DNA from: Mycolicibacterium porcinum
GTDB taxonomy: Bacteria > Actinomycetota > Actinomycetes > Mycobacteriales > Mycobacteriaceae
Reading direction: 5' to 3'
Length of the DNA stretch: 61,544 nt
NCBI GenBank assembly: GCA_001942045.1
Contig: MSTD01000030.1
Span: 1-61,544 of the forward strand
Positions 32,272 through 42,083 of this stretch are shown here, piece by piece. Position 1 is the first letter of the stretch. Every line of letters starts with the position of its first letter. The position numbers were made by a program, and so were the translations under genes. The notes under the pieces were generated by a model, which saw only the letters and a list, made by a program, of their open reading frames with translations, did not search any database and had not been told where the DNA came from.

Positions 32272-32419
32272 CCGCTGCTCCTCACTGGCTGCTGTGGCGT
32301 TGCCCGGCGTGGCCCCAGCCCATCGTCGGTCTCACGTCGACCGTACCGCGCATCAGGCATCATTGGGTCCACCACCGCCGGATCCGATGGGGAAGATATC
32401 TGCGCGCCGGGTACGGCCC

Positions 32420-32440
32420 AACCGGTCTTGGCGACCGGCC
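32420..32440 (-). terminator. Possible hairpin between gcvH and garA
   Basis: CCGGTC-TTGGC-GACCGG (32422-32438) is a 6-bp perfect stem about 20 bases beyond the gcvH stop. It is a weak terminator or attenuator candidate within an otherwise continuous operon. Confidence 0.3.
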
Positions 32441-32460
32441 CTCGAAACCCTAACAATTCC

Positions 32461-32856
32461 TTACTCGGTCACGGCGGCGCGGTAGCCGTCCGCGTCGAGC
32501 AAACCGGCCAGGGCCTCCTCGAGCGTGCCTTCCTCGAGCCGCAGATCGACCAGCCAGCCTTCGCCGTAGGGGTCGGAATTGACCAGCTGCGGGCTGCCGT
32601 CCAGATCACCGTTGACCGCAACGACTTTCGCGGCCACCGGGGCGTACAGGTCGGACACCGACTTGGTGGACTCGACCTCGCCGAACGCATCACCGGCGGC
32701 CAGCTGGGCCCCGACATCGGGCAGTTGGACGAACACCACATCGCCGAGCGCGGACTGCGCGTAATCGGTGATGCCGACGCGCACCGTGTCGTCACCGGTA
32801 CGCAATACCCACTCGTGTTCCGAGGTGTAGTACAGGTCGGCAGGGATCTCGCTCAC
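32461..32856 (-). CDS. gcvH: Glycine cleavage system H protein
   Basis: 131-aa lipoyl carrier protein. The lipoylation site is Lys65 in [15 protein letters not shown]; the N-terminal YTSEHEWV and the [13 protein letters not shown] segment are family hallmarks. It shuttles the aminomethyl group between GcvP, GcvT and Lpd. The start is GTG at 32856. It is placed in the DUF881/garA operon rather than with gcvP, which has its own riboswitch promoter 3 kb downstream. Confidence 0.96.
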   Translation of the reverse strand: MSEIPADLYYTSEHEWVLRTGDDTVRVGITDYAQSALGDVVFVQLPDVGAQLAAGDAFGEVESTKSVSDLYAPVAAKVVAVNGDLDGSPQLVNSDPYGEGWLVDLRLEEGTLEEALAGLLDADGYRAAVTE

Positions 32857-32901
32857 GGCGCTCCTTAGTTCGTGGAGTTGGTTGCTCTGCTGGTTTGAAG
32901 C

Positions 32902-33840
32902 TCACTTGACGGGCTGAGCGTATTGGCGTGGTTTCGGTTGCCGCAAGGCGGTGACGTCGACGCGCTCGGCTTGTTGTACCACCATCGTGCCGCCGACACG
33001 CTTCACACTGTCCATTGCCCCGCCGGGAATGTTCATCGCGGCCGCCAATGTCGGCGGATCCCCTATCGCCAGAACCGAATACGGCGGCCGCAGGGTCGCG
33101 TCGTCGACCTTGAGCTCACCGGGCGGGCCGATGATCCAGGTGTCGAGACCGACGCGGACCGCGGTTTGCTGATCACCGCCTCGGATCTCGATGGCCTCGG
33201 CGCCGGCCGCCCGCAGCTCGTTGATCACATCGAGCATCGTCTCCGCAGGCACCCCGGGGGCGTTGTCCTCTATGGTGAGCGTCACTCCGGGACCGGTCGC
33301 GGCCACCGTCCCGATCTGGATCGACAGCGCCTCCAGCCGGGCCTGGGCATTCTCGATCGCCGCCTGGTCACTGCTGCCCGAGGCCTGCAGCTGCTGCAGG
33401 GTCCGTTGCAGATCGGACACCTCGGTGTTCAGCGAGCCCTCACGTTGCTGCAGGGAGTCGAGCAGCACCAACAGATCCGCCGGCCGCGCGGTCTCCAGCG
33501 AATCCCCTGACTCGTTCTGGCGAACCTGGGTGACGATCGCCATGCCCAGCAGAATGCACAGCAGCACCCCCAGACCGCCGAACACGAGCTGCGAGCGGCT
33601 GCGGCGCACGATCCGCAGGTTCCGGAACCGGCGCGGCGAGACGTCCTCGGGCATCTCATGGCGGCCGTGGTGCTCGGCATGATGTTCGGGCTTGTGCTCC
33701 GGCGCAGCCTCGGGCCGGGCCTCAGGCTGAGATTCCGACCGAGATTCCGGCGGGGCTTCGGGCTGGTCCGGCTCGGCGGCGCCGGCCGGCGCATCCGGCT
33801 CAGCCGGTTCGGCGGTGGGTTCGGACTCGGATTCGCTCAT
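32902..33840 (-). CDS. DUF881 membrane protein (Rv1825-like)
   Basis: 312-aa protein. The N-terminal ~75 residues are a Pro/Glu/His-rich cytoplasmic tail. One membrane segment (LVFGGLGVLLCILLGMAIVTQV, about residues 85-106) is followed by a coiled-coil-like stretch (LQQREGSLNTEVSDLQRTLQQLQ) and an external DUF881 domain with GPGVTLTIEDN and YSVLAIGDPPTLAAAMNIPGG. The start is ATG at 33840, two bases after the sbp stop. Together with sbp and the second DUF881 gene it forms a conserved actinobacterial trio, probably an envelope complex of unknown function. Confidence 0.9.
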   Translation of the reverse strand: MSESESEPTAEPAEPDAPAGAAEPDQPEAPPESRSESQPEARPEAAPEHKPEHHAEHHGRHEMPEDVSPRRFRNLRIVRRSRSQLVFGGLGVLLCILLGMAIVTQVRQNESGDSLETARPADLLVLLDSLQQREGSLNTEVSDLQRTLQQLQASGSSDQAAIENAQARLEALSIQIGTVAATGPGVTLTIEDNAPGVPAETMLDVINELRAAGAEAIEIRGGDQQTAVRVGLDTWIIGPPGELKVDDATLRPPYSVLAIGDPPTLAAAMNIPGGAMDSVKRVGGTMVVQQAERVDVTALRQPKPRQYAQPVK

Positions 33841-33841
33841 G

Positions 33842-34174
33842 TCAGGCGCCGAACAACCTGCGTCGCAATGCGGCGGCATTACCGAAGATCCGGATACCGA
33901 GGACCACGATGATCGCCGTCGACAACTGGGTACCGACGCCCAGCTGATCGCCGACATACACGATCAGCGCCGCCACCAACACGTTGAACACGAACGACAC
34001 CACGAACACCTTGGCGTCGAATATCCGCTCCAGATAGGCCCGCAACCCACCGAAAACCGCATCCAGTGCGGCCACCACGGCGATCGGAAGGTACGGCTCG
34101 ACGAAGTCGGGAACGCTCGGATGGAACACCAATCCGAGGACGATCCCGACGACCAGTGCGACGATCCCGATCAT
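33842..34174 (-). CDS. sbp: Small basic membrane protein (DUF1290/Sbp, Rv1824-like)
   Basis: 110-aa very hydrophobic protein with three membrane segments (IGIVALVVGIVLGLVF, LPIAVVAALDAVFGGL, VFVVSFVFNVLVAALIVYVG) and a C-terminal basic end (AALRRRLFGA). The GGLRAYLERIFD motif is typical of the Sbp/DUF1290 family. It lies between two DUF881 genes, spaced 28 bases from one and 1 base from the other. Confidence 0.92.
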   Translation of the reverse strand: MIGIVALVVGIVLGLVFHPSVPDFVEPYLPIAVVAALDAVFGGLRAYLERIFDAKVFVVSFVFNVLVAALIVYVGDQLGVGTQLSTAIIVVLGIRIFGNAAALRRRLFGA

Positions 34175-34202
34175 CTAACGGTCAATCCTGTGCACGTCAG
34201 GC

Positions 34203-35102
34203 CTATCCAATCTGTTTGGCGAAGTTGACATCCCGTACCGATACCGCGGGCACGGTCAGACCGTCTCCCGAACTCACGTTCACCCCGACCCCGTAGGAAG
34301 TCTCCAGCAGCCGCAGCCGCTGCAGACCCGGAGTGCGATCGAAAGTATCGGCCATCCCCTTCGGCGGTCCGATGGCCACAATGGCATACGGACTCGTGAT
34401 CGGCTGGTTGTCGACCAGAATCCCGCCACCGGCCTGGCGGATCGTGACACCGGCACCGACCCGCACGCCGCCCACCGAAACCGCCTCTGCCCCACTGGCC
34501 CACAGCGAGTTCACCACCAGCTGCAGGTCCCGGTCGAGGATGATCTGCTGTCCCCCGGCGACCCGCTGTTTGGAGACGTCACTGAGATCCTTGGACAGCC
34601 CGGGATCGGTGACGGTGACGGTCAGCCCGGGACCGATCATCGGAATGGCGGCGGCCTCGATGTTGGCGGTGTCCAGACTGCCGAGCAGCTGCTGGCCGTT
34701 CTCGTCCATGCCGAGCCTGCTGCGCCGCTCGGCGTCCAGCTGGTCGACCAGGGCGTCGCGCTCGGCGCTGGCCCGGTCGGCGCCGATCTGGGCCGCACGA
34801 ACCCGCCCGGCCAGCGTGTGCTGGGCTTCCCGGGCGGCCGGGGCCGCCGTCTGCGCCTGACCGGCGGCGACAGCGAATACCGTGGCAATCACACCCGCGC
34901 CGACCAGCAGCCACGCGATGTCGGTCACCCGCCGGCGCGGCCGCTCACCGGACTCCCGGGCCGCGGCGGCCGCGGCATAGCCAGGGTCCAGATGCTCCGA
35001 GAGCAACGAGCGCAGGAGCGACGGCAGCGGAATGCGCTTGGGGGCGTTGGCCTCGTGGTCGTTGAGTCCCGCGCCCGACTCGAATCCGCCCAGGGTGCTC
35101 AT
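34203..35102 (-). CDS. DUF881 membrane protein (Rv1823-like)
   Basis: 299-aa protein with a cytoplasmic N-terminus, one membrane segment (DIAWLLVGAGVIATVFAVAAG, about residues 62-82), a helical stalk (AAPAAREAQHTLAGRVRAAQ) and an external DUF881 domain with GPGLTVTVTDPG, VNSLWASGAEAVSVGG and YAIVAIGPPKGMAD. The ATG at 35102 overlaps the pgsA2 stop (ATGA). It is paralogous to the gene at 32902 but has little charged tail. Confidence 0.9.
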   Translation of the reverse strand: MSTLGGFESGAGLNDHEANAPKRIPLPSLLRSLLSEHLDPGYAAAAAARESGERPRRRVTDIAWLLVGAGVIATVFAVAAGQAQTAAPAAREAQHTLAGRVRAAQIGADRASAERDALVDQLDAERRSRLGMDENGQQLLGSLDTANIEAAAIPMIGPGLTVTVTDPGLSKDLSDVSKQRVAGGQQIILDRDLQLVVNSLWASGAEAVSVGGVRVGAGVTIRQAGGGILVDNQPITSPYAIVAIGPPKGMADTFDRTPGLQRLRLLETSYGVGVNVSSGDGLTVPAVSVRDVNFAKQIG

Positions 35103-35728
35103 GATCGGACGGGGAGTCGTCGCACCACCATCGTCACCTGGATCAGGTAGAGCACCGCCGACCACAGGTACAACGCCACACCCCACAGCAGGAAGGCCCA
35201 ACCGCAGGCCAGGGCCACGCGGCTCCACGTCGCGTCCCACTGGCCGAGCAGCACCCACGGGAAGCCCGACATCAGCGCGAAGGTGGCGGCCTTGCCCAGG
35301 TACGTCACCGGCAGCGCGGTCAGGCCCCGGCGACGCAGCAGCGGCAGCGTGGCGGCGAGCACCGCGTCGCGCCCCAGCAGGGTCAGCACCAGCCACCACG
35401 GCACCACGCCGTACAGCGCCAAGGCGACCGGGACGGTGACCATGTAGATGCGGTCGACGAGCGGATCGAGCAGTTCGCCGAGCCGTGAGGACTGGTTGTC
35501 GACCAGGCGGGCGATCTTGCCGTCGGCCCAGTCGGAGAAGCCGCTGAACATCAGGACCGCGACCGCCCAGCCGTTGGCGTGCGCACCGAACAGCAGCCAC
35601 AGGAACACCGGCACCAGCACCAGGCGCAGCACACTGAGCGCGTTGGGCACGGTCAGCACCCGATCCGACCCGGGTGGGGCGTCCCGACTCGTAGCGCTCC
35701 TGCCCTCGGGAGCAGGCGCGTGGTCCAT
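35099..35728 (-). CDS. pgsA2: CDP-alcohol phosphatidyltransferase (PgsA2-like)
   Basis: 209-aa integral membrane enzyme. The family signature D-x2-DG-x2-AR-x8-G-x3-D-x3-D is complete: DWADGKIAR followed by GELLDPLVD. Several hydrophobic helices surround it. It is orthologous to Rv1822, annotated as a phosphatidylglycerophosphate or cardiolipin synthase-type enzyme; the exact alcohol acceptor cannot be read from the sequence. It overlaps the DUF881 gene and starts 10 bases after secA2 ends. Confidence 0.93.
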   Translation of the reverse strand: MDHAPAPEGRSATSRDAPPGSDRVLTVPNALSVLRLVLVPVFLWLLFGAHANGWAVAVLMFSGFSDWADGKIARLVDNQSSRLGELLDPLVDRIYMVTVPVALALYGVVPWWLVLTLLGRDAVLAATLPLLRRRGLTALPVTYLGKAATFALMSGFPWVLLGQWDATWSRVALACGWAFLLWGVALYLWSAVLYLIQVTMVVRRLPVRS

Positions 35729-35738
35729 GCCCTAAAAC

Positions 35739-38096
35739 CTAGCGGAACACACCCGGCAGGCTCAGCGCCGACATGGTGTCGTCGTTGAGCGGGTTGTCAT
35801 GAACCATGTACGTCCACGTCGACGTCGGCCGCGCGAGTTTGGACAGGTCGATGCCCGGTTCGTCCTCGATCTTGTCGGCCGTGTCGAAGGTCTGCTGAGC
35901 GGCCTCGATCGCATCGGCGGCCAGCGAGGCGAACGCGTCGACGGCCATCCGGTGGAATTCGTCGAGCGGGTTCTGCCGGCCCAACGCCCGGAGGTGGATG
36001 CTCTCCCGGATGTCGGCGAGGAAGGCCAGATGGTCGCACCAGCCGCGGTCCAGGTGGTAGAGCATGATCAGCCGGCAGATCTTCTCCAGCTTCTCCTCGC
36101 CGTCCTCCCCCAGCTCCTCGGCCAGCTTGGCGTAGCGCTCGGGTGACCGCTCTTTGAGCTCTTGGCGTGCGGTGTCGGTGCGCAGGAGGGTTTCGCGTCG
36201 GTCCACGATGATGGCGCGCTGCTGCGCGATCAGCTGGTTGTAGCGCCACGTGTTGGCGTGCACGTCGAGCAGCCTGCCCTCGGCGACCCGCTGCGCGTGG
36301 TCGAGCAGACCCGCCGCCTTGGGCGCGAGGACGCGGCCGTCCTCGTCGGTTTCGGTGGGAAGTTTGGTGTCGTCGAGGTGGGAGGCCACGACCTCGTCCT
36401 CCCAGCTGGAGAAGAACACCGTCGAGCCGGGATCGCCCTGACGCCCGGCGCGGCCGCGCAGCTGGTTGTCCAGGCGCTCGGTGTGGTGGCGGCCGGTGCC
36501 GACGACGTGCAGCCCGCCGAGCTCCGCCACCTTCTCCTTGTCCTCGGAATCGTCGGCCGCGTCAGATCCACCGAGTCGGATGTCGGTGCCGCGGCCGGCC
36601 ATCTGGGTGGACACCGTGACCGAGCCCAGCTTGCCGGCCTCGGCGATCACCGCCGCCTCCTCGGCGTCATTCTTGGCGTTGAGCACCACGGCAGGTACAC
36701 CCGCCTTGACGAGCCGACGGTGCAGGTCTTCGGACTCGGCGACATCGTGGGTGCCGACCAGAATCGGCTGACCGGTCGCGTGCACCTCGGCGATGTGTTC
36801 GACGATGGCGTGGTTCTTGGCGGCCTCGGTGAGGTACACCCGGTCGGTCTCGTCCTCGCGGATGTTGGGCTTGTTCGGCGGGATCGGCGAAACGCCGAGC
36901 TTGTAGAACTGGCGCAGCTGCTCGCCGGCGGCCAGCGCGGTACCGGTCATGCCGCACACCGTCGGGTAGCGGTTGACCAGCGCCTGCACCGTGATGGTGT
37001 CGAGGACCTCACCGGTTTCGGTGGTCTCGATGCCTTCCTTGGCCTCGACCGCGGCCTGCAGGCCGTCCGGCCACCGCTGCAGCGACGCGATGCGGCCACG
37101 GGACGCGTTGATGAGATGGACCGCTCCGTCGCGGACGATGTAGTGCACGTCGCGCTGCAGCAGCACGTGGGCGTGCAACGCGACGTTGACCTCGGTGAGC
37201 GTGGTGGCGACGTGCTCCTCGGAGTACAGGTCGATATTGCCGAGGCGGGCTTCGAGCTTGCGGGCACCGGCCTCGGTGAGATGCACGTTGCGGTTGTCGT
37301 CGTCGGTCGCGAAGTTCTCGTCGGAATCGGTTCCCGAGATCAGGTCGCCGACCATCCGGATGATCTCGACGCGCGGCTGTTCCCGGTGGCTGGTGCCGGC
37401 CAGCACCAGAGGCACCAGTGCCTCGTCGACGAGCACCGAGTCGGCCTCGTCGATGAGCGCTACGTCGGGATTCGGGGACACCAGGTCGGCCACGTCGGTG
37501 ACCAGCTGGTCGCGCAGCACGTCGAAGCCGATCTCGTTGACTGAGGCGTAGGTGATGTCGCACTCGTAGGCGGCACGTCGCTGCTCGGCGGTGGAATCGG
37601 CGGTGATCCAGCCGACGGTGAGCCCCAGCGCCTCCAGCAGCGGGGTCATCCACTCGGCGTCGCGACGCGCCAGGTAGTCGTTGATAGTGATGACGTGCAC
37701 GTGCCTGCCACCGATCGCGTAGCCGGCCGCGGCGATCGCGCCGGCCAGGGTCTTGCCCTCACCGGTGGCCATCTCGACGACGTCGCCGGCGAGCATGCGC
37801 AGCGCGGCGAGCAACTGCACATCAAAGGGACGCAGGCCGGTGGTCCGCTCGGCGGCCTCCCGGGCCAGCGCCAGGAATTGCGGCATGTCCGCCGATGCGG
37901 CCAGGTCCTGCAGTTCGAGCAGCTTGGCGGCCTTGGTGAGCTGCTCGTCGTCGAGTTTGGCAGCCTTGTCCTCGAAGGCGGCTGCTCCCTTGACCTCTGA
38001 GAGCGAACGGGCCTGATTCCGCTCGGTACTGGCACCCAGTAGCTTCCAGAACTTGCTGCTCACACGGCCCGGTTTGGCGCTGGACGTCTTCGGCAC
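35739..38096 (-). CDS. secA2: Accessory Sec translocase ATPase SecA2
   Basis: 785-aa SecA-type motor of the accessory export pathway. Walker A TGEGKT is at residues 111-116, Walker B is the DEAD-type [12 protein letters not shown], and the C-terminal motifs [14 protein letters not shown] and [20 protein letters not shown] are present. It is shorter than housekeeping SecA1, lacks the zinc-binding C-terminus, and has an N-terminal basic extension. In mycobacteria SecA2 exports a subset of proteins such as solute-binding proteins and SodA. The start is GTG at 38096. In M. tuberculosis ilvG follows; here the bacA-type genes are directly divergent. Confidence 0.96.
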   Translation of the reverse strand: MPKTSSAKPGRVSSKFWKLLGASTERNQARSLSEVKGAAAFEDKAAKLDDEQLTKAAKLLELQDLAASADMPQFLALAREAAERTTGLRPFDVQLLAALRMLAGDVVEMATGEGKTLAGAIAAAGYAIGGRHVHVITINDYLARRDAEWMTPLLEALGLTVGWITADSTAEQRRAAYECDITYASVNEIGFDVLRDQLVTDVADLVSPNPDVALIDEADSVLVDEALVPLVLAGTSHREQPRVEIIRMVGDLISGTDSDENFATDDDNRNVHLTEAGARKLEARLGNIDLYSEEHVATTLTEVNVALHAHVLLQRDVHYIVRDGAVHLINASRGRIASLQRWPDGLQAAVEAKEGIETTETGEVLDTITVQALVNRYPTVCGMTGTALAAGEQLRQFYKLGVSPIPPNKPNIREDETDRVYLTEAAKNHAIVEHIAEVHATGQPILVGTHDVAESEDLHRRLVKAGVPAVVLNAKNDAEEAAVIAEAGKLGSVTVSTQMAGRGTDIRLGGSDAADDSEDKEKVAELGGLHVVGTGRHHTERLDNQLRGRAGRQGDPGSTVFFSSWEDEVVASHLDDTKLPTETDEDGRVLAPKAAGLLDHAQRVAEGRLLDVHANTWRYNQLIAQQRAIIVDRRETLLRTDTARQELKERSPERYAKLAEELGEDGEEKLEKICRLIMLYHLDRGWCDHLAFLADIRESIHLRALGRQNPLDEFHRMAVDAFASLAADAIEAAQQTFDTADKIEDEPGIDLSKLARPTSTWTYMVHDNPLNDDTMSALSLPGVFR

Positions 38097-38205
38097 ATGT
38101 TCACGGTACGCGGGCGCGCCGAGGGTCCTGGAAACCGGATCGGCGCAGGCACGCCTTGAGCCGTCCGGGCGGGCTCATGCCAGCTGATGGGGGTACCTTG
38201 CCCGC

Positions 38206-40137
38206 ATGGAGATGTTCACTCCGACGCTCGACTGGAGCGACGAGCTCGCGACGTCGCTGGCGTGGATCGCCAAGGGCTGGCTGATCTCTGCCGTGTGCAC
38301 GTTTGTGATCCTGGTGCTGATTGCCAAGTTCACCGCCTGGGGTAGGCAGTACTGGCGGATCACCAGCGGCTATTTCACCGGGCGCGACAGCGTGATCGTG
38401 TGGGCCTGGCTGGCCGCTCTGCTGCTCTCGGTGATCACCGGGGTGCGGCTGGCCGTGCTGTTCAGCTATCAGGGCAACGACATGATGACCAGCTTCCAGG
38501 TCATCGCCGGCGGCATCTCCAGCGGCAACGAGGCCGTGAAGGTCTCCGGTAAAGACGGCTTCTGGCTGTCGTTGGGCGTCTTCGCGCTGCTGGCAGCGAT
38601 CCATATCGCCCGGATCATGCTCGACATCTATATGGCCCAACGGTTCATGCTGCGCTGGCGGGCCTGGCTGACCAGCCGGCTCACCGGTGACTGGCTGGAC
38701 GGCAAGGCCTACTACCGCACGCGTTTCATCGATGACACCATCGACAACCCGGACCAGCGCATCCAGGCCGACATCGACACCTTCACCGCGGGCATCGACT
38801 CGCTGCCGAACCGTCCGAGCGCCGGCTCCACGAACACCCTGTTGTTCGGCTCCGTCTATTCGGTGGCCTCGATGATTTCGTTCACCGCGATTCTGTGGAA
38901 CCTGTCCGGCGAAATCACCTTGCCCCTCGTCGGCATCGACCTGCCGCGGGCGATCTTCTGGATCGGCGTCATCTACGTCCTGTTCGCCACGGTGGTGGCG
39001 TTCTGGCTCGGCCGGCCGATCATCCAGCTGGCCTTCAACAACGAGAAGTACAACGCGGCCTTCCGCTATGCGCTGGTGCGGCTGCGCGACGCCTCCGAAG
39101 CGGTGGCCTTCTACCGCGGAGAGATCGCCGAACGTACCGGGCTGCGGAAGCTGTTCGCACCGGTGGTGTCGAACTACCGGAACTACATCAACCGGATGAT
39201 CAAGTTCCAGGGCTGGAACAACTCGATCGACCAGGCTCAGGAGCTCATTCCCTACATCGTGCAGTTCCCGCGGTTCTACAGCGGCGAGATCACCCTGGGC
39301 GCGCTGAACCAGACCGCCAGCGCCTTCCGCAGCCTGCTCGACGGGTTGTCGTTCTTCCGTACCGCCTACGACCAATTCGCCGGTTATCGGGCCGCGATCA
39401 TGCGTCTGCACGGGCTCGTCGTGGCGAACGAAGAAGCCAGAGCACTGCCTGAGGTGACCACGCTGCCGTGTGTGGACGGCACGGTGAAACTCACCGACAT
39501 CGAGGTCCGCACCCCCGACGGCAGGCAACTCATCAAACCGCTCGACCTGCACCTGCAGGTGGGCGACACGTTGGTGATCACCGGGCGGTCCGGCAGCGGC
39601 AAGACCACGCTGCTGCGCAGCCTCGCCGAACTGTGGCCGTTCACGTCGGGCACGCTGACCCGCCCGTGCGGACCCAACGAGACCATGTTCCTCTCGCAGT
39701 TGCCGTACGTCCCACTCGGCGACCTGCGCGCCGTGGTGACCTACCCGGCTGAGGAAGGCGCCGTCGACGACGAGACGCTCAAGCGGACCCTCGACGAGGT
39801 GGCGCTGGCACATCTGGTCAACCGGCTCGACGAGGTCCAGGACTGGGCCAAGGTGTTGTCTCCCGGTGAGCAACAACGGATCGCGTTCGCCCGGATCCTG
39901 CTCGTCAAACCCAAGGTGGTGTTCCTCGACGAGTCGACGTCGGCGCTCGACGAAGGCCTGGAGTTCATGCTGTATCAGCGGGTGCGCACCGAGTTGCCGG
40001 ACACCATCCTGGTCAGCGTCAGTCACCGCACCACGGTCGAACAGCACCACACCCACGAACTCGAGCTGCTCGGTGACGGCGAATGGCGGCTCGGCCGAAT
40101 CGAAGACGACGCGACCGGCCTGGTCAAGCAACCCTGA
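38206..40137 (+). CDS. bacA: BacA-type ABC transporter, copy 1 (Rv1819c-like)
   Basis: 643-aa fused ABC protein: an SbmA/BacA-like membrane domain with about six helices (residues 1-400) and a C-terminal ATPase. Motifs are Walker [10 protein letters not shown] from residue 460, signature LSPGEQQR, Walker [13 protein letters not shown] and H-loop VSVSH. M. tuberculosis Rv1819c is a vitamin B12 and hydrophilic-compound transporter that also affects bleomycin and antimicrobial-peptide sensitivity. ATG is at 38206 with no clear ribosome site. A second copy follows 32 bases after its stop. Confidence 0.92.
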   Translation: MEMFTPTLDWSDELATSLAWIAKGWLISAVCTFVILVLIAKFTAWGRQYWRITSGYFTGRDSVIVWAWLAALLLSVITGVRLAVLFSYQGNDMMTSFQVIAGGISSGNEAVKVSGKDGFWLSLGVFALLAAIHIARIMLDIYMAQRFMLRWRAWLTSRLTGDWLDGKAYYRTRFIDDTIDNPDQRIQADIDTFTAGIDSLPNRPSAGSTNTLLFGSVYSVASMISFTAILWNLSGEITLPLVGIDLPRAIFWIGVIYVLFATVVAFWLGRPIIQLAFNNEKYNAAFRYALVRLRDASEAVAFYRGEIAERTGLRKLFAPVVSNYRNYINRMIKFQGWNNSIDQAQELIPYIVQFPRFYSGEITLGALNQTASAFRSLLDGLSFFRTAYDQFAGYRAAIMRLHGLVVANEEARALPEVTTLPCVDGTVKLTDIEVRTPDGRQLIKPLDLHLQVGDTLVITGRSGSGKTTLLRSLAELWPFTSGTLTRPCGPNETMFLSQLPYVPLGDLRAVVTYPAEEGAVDDETLKRTLDEVALAHLVNRLDEVQDWAKVLSPGEQQRIAFARILLVKPKVVFLDESTSALDEGLEFMLYQRVRTELPDTILVSVSHRTTVEQHHTHELELLGDGEWRLGRIEDDATGLVKQP

Positions 40138-40169
40138 TCGGGCGGTAGTTCCCGGTAACTTCCCGGGGT

Positions 40170-42083
40170 ATGGAGATGTTCACCCAGTCGCTGGACTGGG
40201 GCAACGAGATCCTTGCGTCGCTGGTCTGGGTCATCAAGGCGTGGGCGATCGGCGCGGTGGCGCTGGTCGCGTCGTTGGCCGTGCTGGCCCGCGTCACCAC
40301 GTGGGGCCGGCAGTTCTGGCGGGTCACCGGTGGTTACTTCGTTGGGCGCCAAAGCGTTCCGGTATGGGCACTGCTGTGTGTGTTGCTGTTCTCGGTGATG
40401 CTCTCGGTGCGCATGGACGTGTTGTTCAGCTACTACGCCAACGATCAGTTCTCGGCACTGCAGGTGGCGTTCACCGGCGCGGGGGCGGGCAACGAGGCGG
40501 TGCGCGATTCGGGCATCGCCGGATTCTGGAAGTCGATCGTCATCTTCGTGCTGCTGGTGACGGCCGAGATCACCCTGACGCTGCTCGACCTGCTCCTGAT
40601 GCAGTACTTCATCGTGCGGTGGCGCATCTGGCTGACCAACCGACTCACCGGCGACTGGCTGGATCAGCGGGCCTACTATCGCGGCCGGTTCATCGGCGGT
40701 TTCGGCGGGACCCCGATCGACAATCCGGATCAGCGCATCCAGCAGGACATCGACGTGTTCACCACCGGCACCGGGCCCGAAACCAATACCGGCACGGTCG
40801 CCACATCGCAGACCCTGGTGTTCGGATCGGTCTACGCGATCGTTTCGGTGGTCGCGTTCACCCCGATCCTGTGGAATCTCGCCGGGCCACTGACGATTCT
40901 GGGTGTGACGATACCGAAGGCCTTGTTCTGGATCGCGTTGCTGTGGGTGGCGATCACGACGGTGGTGGCGATCTGGATCGGTAAGCCGATCATCCGGTTG
41001 ACCTTCCGCAACTCACTCACCAACGCGGCGTTCCGGTACGCACTCGTACGTATCCGTGACGGCGCCGAGGCGGTGGGCTTCTATCGCGGCGAACACACCG
41101 AGCGCGACACCCTGAGGGCGCTCTTCGCGAATGTCATCGCGAACTTCCGCAGGCTGGTGCTCCGCAGCGTGGCGTTCCTCGGGTGGAACCGGTCCATCAA
41201 TCGGATCATCGAACCGCTGCCCCTGATCATCCAGGCGCCCCGGCTGTTCGCGGCCGAACTTCAGTTGGGTGATGTCACGCAATCGTCCGCCGCATTCGAC
41301 CGGGTGCAGAGTTCGTTGAGCTTCTTCCGCTCGGTGTACGACGCGTTCGCCGGCTACCGGGCCGCGATCATCCGCTTGGACGGTCTGGTCACGGCGAACG
41401 AACAGGCAAGGGCGCTACCACGATTGGGCACCGGGGTGAGTACCAACGGCGGGGTCGAGCTCGAGGACGTCGAAGTGCGGTCACCCGACGGCGACCTGCT
41501 TCTGCACGACCTCGACATGCAACTCGCACCCGGCGATTCACTCGTCATCACCGGGCCGTCCGGCACCGGGAAGACGACGCTGTTGCGCAGTCTGGCGCGG
41601 CTGTGGCCCTACGGTTCCGGCACCGTGCGTTATCCCGGGCAGGGCGAGGTGATGTTCCTGTCGCAGCTCCCCTATGCCCCGCTGGGCGATCTGCGGACGG
41701 TGGCCTGCTATCCCTCACCGACCGGCACCTACGGCGACGACGAGATCCGGGCCGCACTCGACGCGGTGGCCCTGGGGAATCTGACCTCGCGGCTGGATGA
41801 AGACGCCGATTGGGGAAAGGTACTGTCCCCGGGCGAACAACAGCGCATCGCGTTCGCCCGGGTGCTGCTGGCCAAGCCGTCGGCGGTGTTCCTGGACGAG
41901 GCCACCTCGGCACTCGACGCCGGCCAGCAGCACGCGCTCTACACCACGCTGCGCACCGCGTTACCCGACTGCATCGTGGTCAGCATCAGCCATCGCGACA
42001 GCGTCAACCGGCTCCACGACCGTCGCCTCGAACTGCTCGGCGACGGTCGCTGGAACCTCGCGCCGGTCGGCGAACCGGCCTAG
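40170..42083 (+). CDS. BacA-type ABC transporter, copy 2 (tandem paralogue)
   Basis: 637-aa paralogue of the preceding gene, aligned along its full length (same MEMFT start, NPDQRIQ-DID-FT block, FYRGE--ER--LR-LFA block, GYRAAI-RL-GLV-ANE-ARALP linker). The ATPase motifs are intact: [28 protein letters not shown]. The membrane half has diverged more than the ATPase half. It begins 32 bases after copy 1 and is probably co-transcribed; the two may form a heterodimer or homodimers with different substrates. Its stop overlaps the convergent flavoprotein stop. Confidence 0.92.
   Translation: MEMFTQSLDWGNEILASLVWVIKAWAIGAVALVASLAVLARVTTWGRQFWRVTGGYFVGRQSVPVWALLCVLLFSVMLSVRMDVLFSYYANDQFSALQVAFTGAGAGNEAVRDSGIAGFWKSIVIFVLLVTAEITLTLLDLLLMQYFIVRWRIWLTNRLTGDWLDQRAYYRGRFIGGFGGTPIDNPDQRIQQDIDVFTTGTGPETNTGTVATSQTLVFGSVYAIVSVVAFTPILWNLAGPLTILGVTIPKALFWIALLWVAITTVVAIWIGKPIIRLTFRNSLTNAAFRYALVRIRDGAEAVGFYRGEHTERDTLRALFANVIANFRRLVLRSVAFLGWNRSINRIIEPLPLIIQAPRLFAAELQLGDVTQSSAAFDRVQSSLSFFRSVYDAFAGYRAAIIRLDGLVTANEQARALPRLGTGVSTNGGVELEDVEVRSPDGDLLLHDLDMQLAPGDSLVITGPSGTGKTTLLRSLARLWPYGSGTVRYPGQGEVMFLSQLPYAPLGDLRTVACYPSPTGTYGDDEIRAALDAVALGNLTSRLDEDADWGKVLSPGEQQRIAFARVLLAKPSAVFLDEATSALDAGQQHALYTTLRTALPDCIVVSISHRDSVNRLHDRRLELLGDGRWNLAPVGEPA

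Noticed and set aside
38101..40131. 676-codon minus-strand open frame opposite bacA copy 1
   Set aside because: Shadow of a clear ABC transporter gene.
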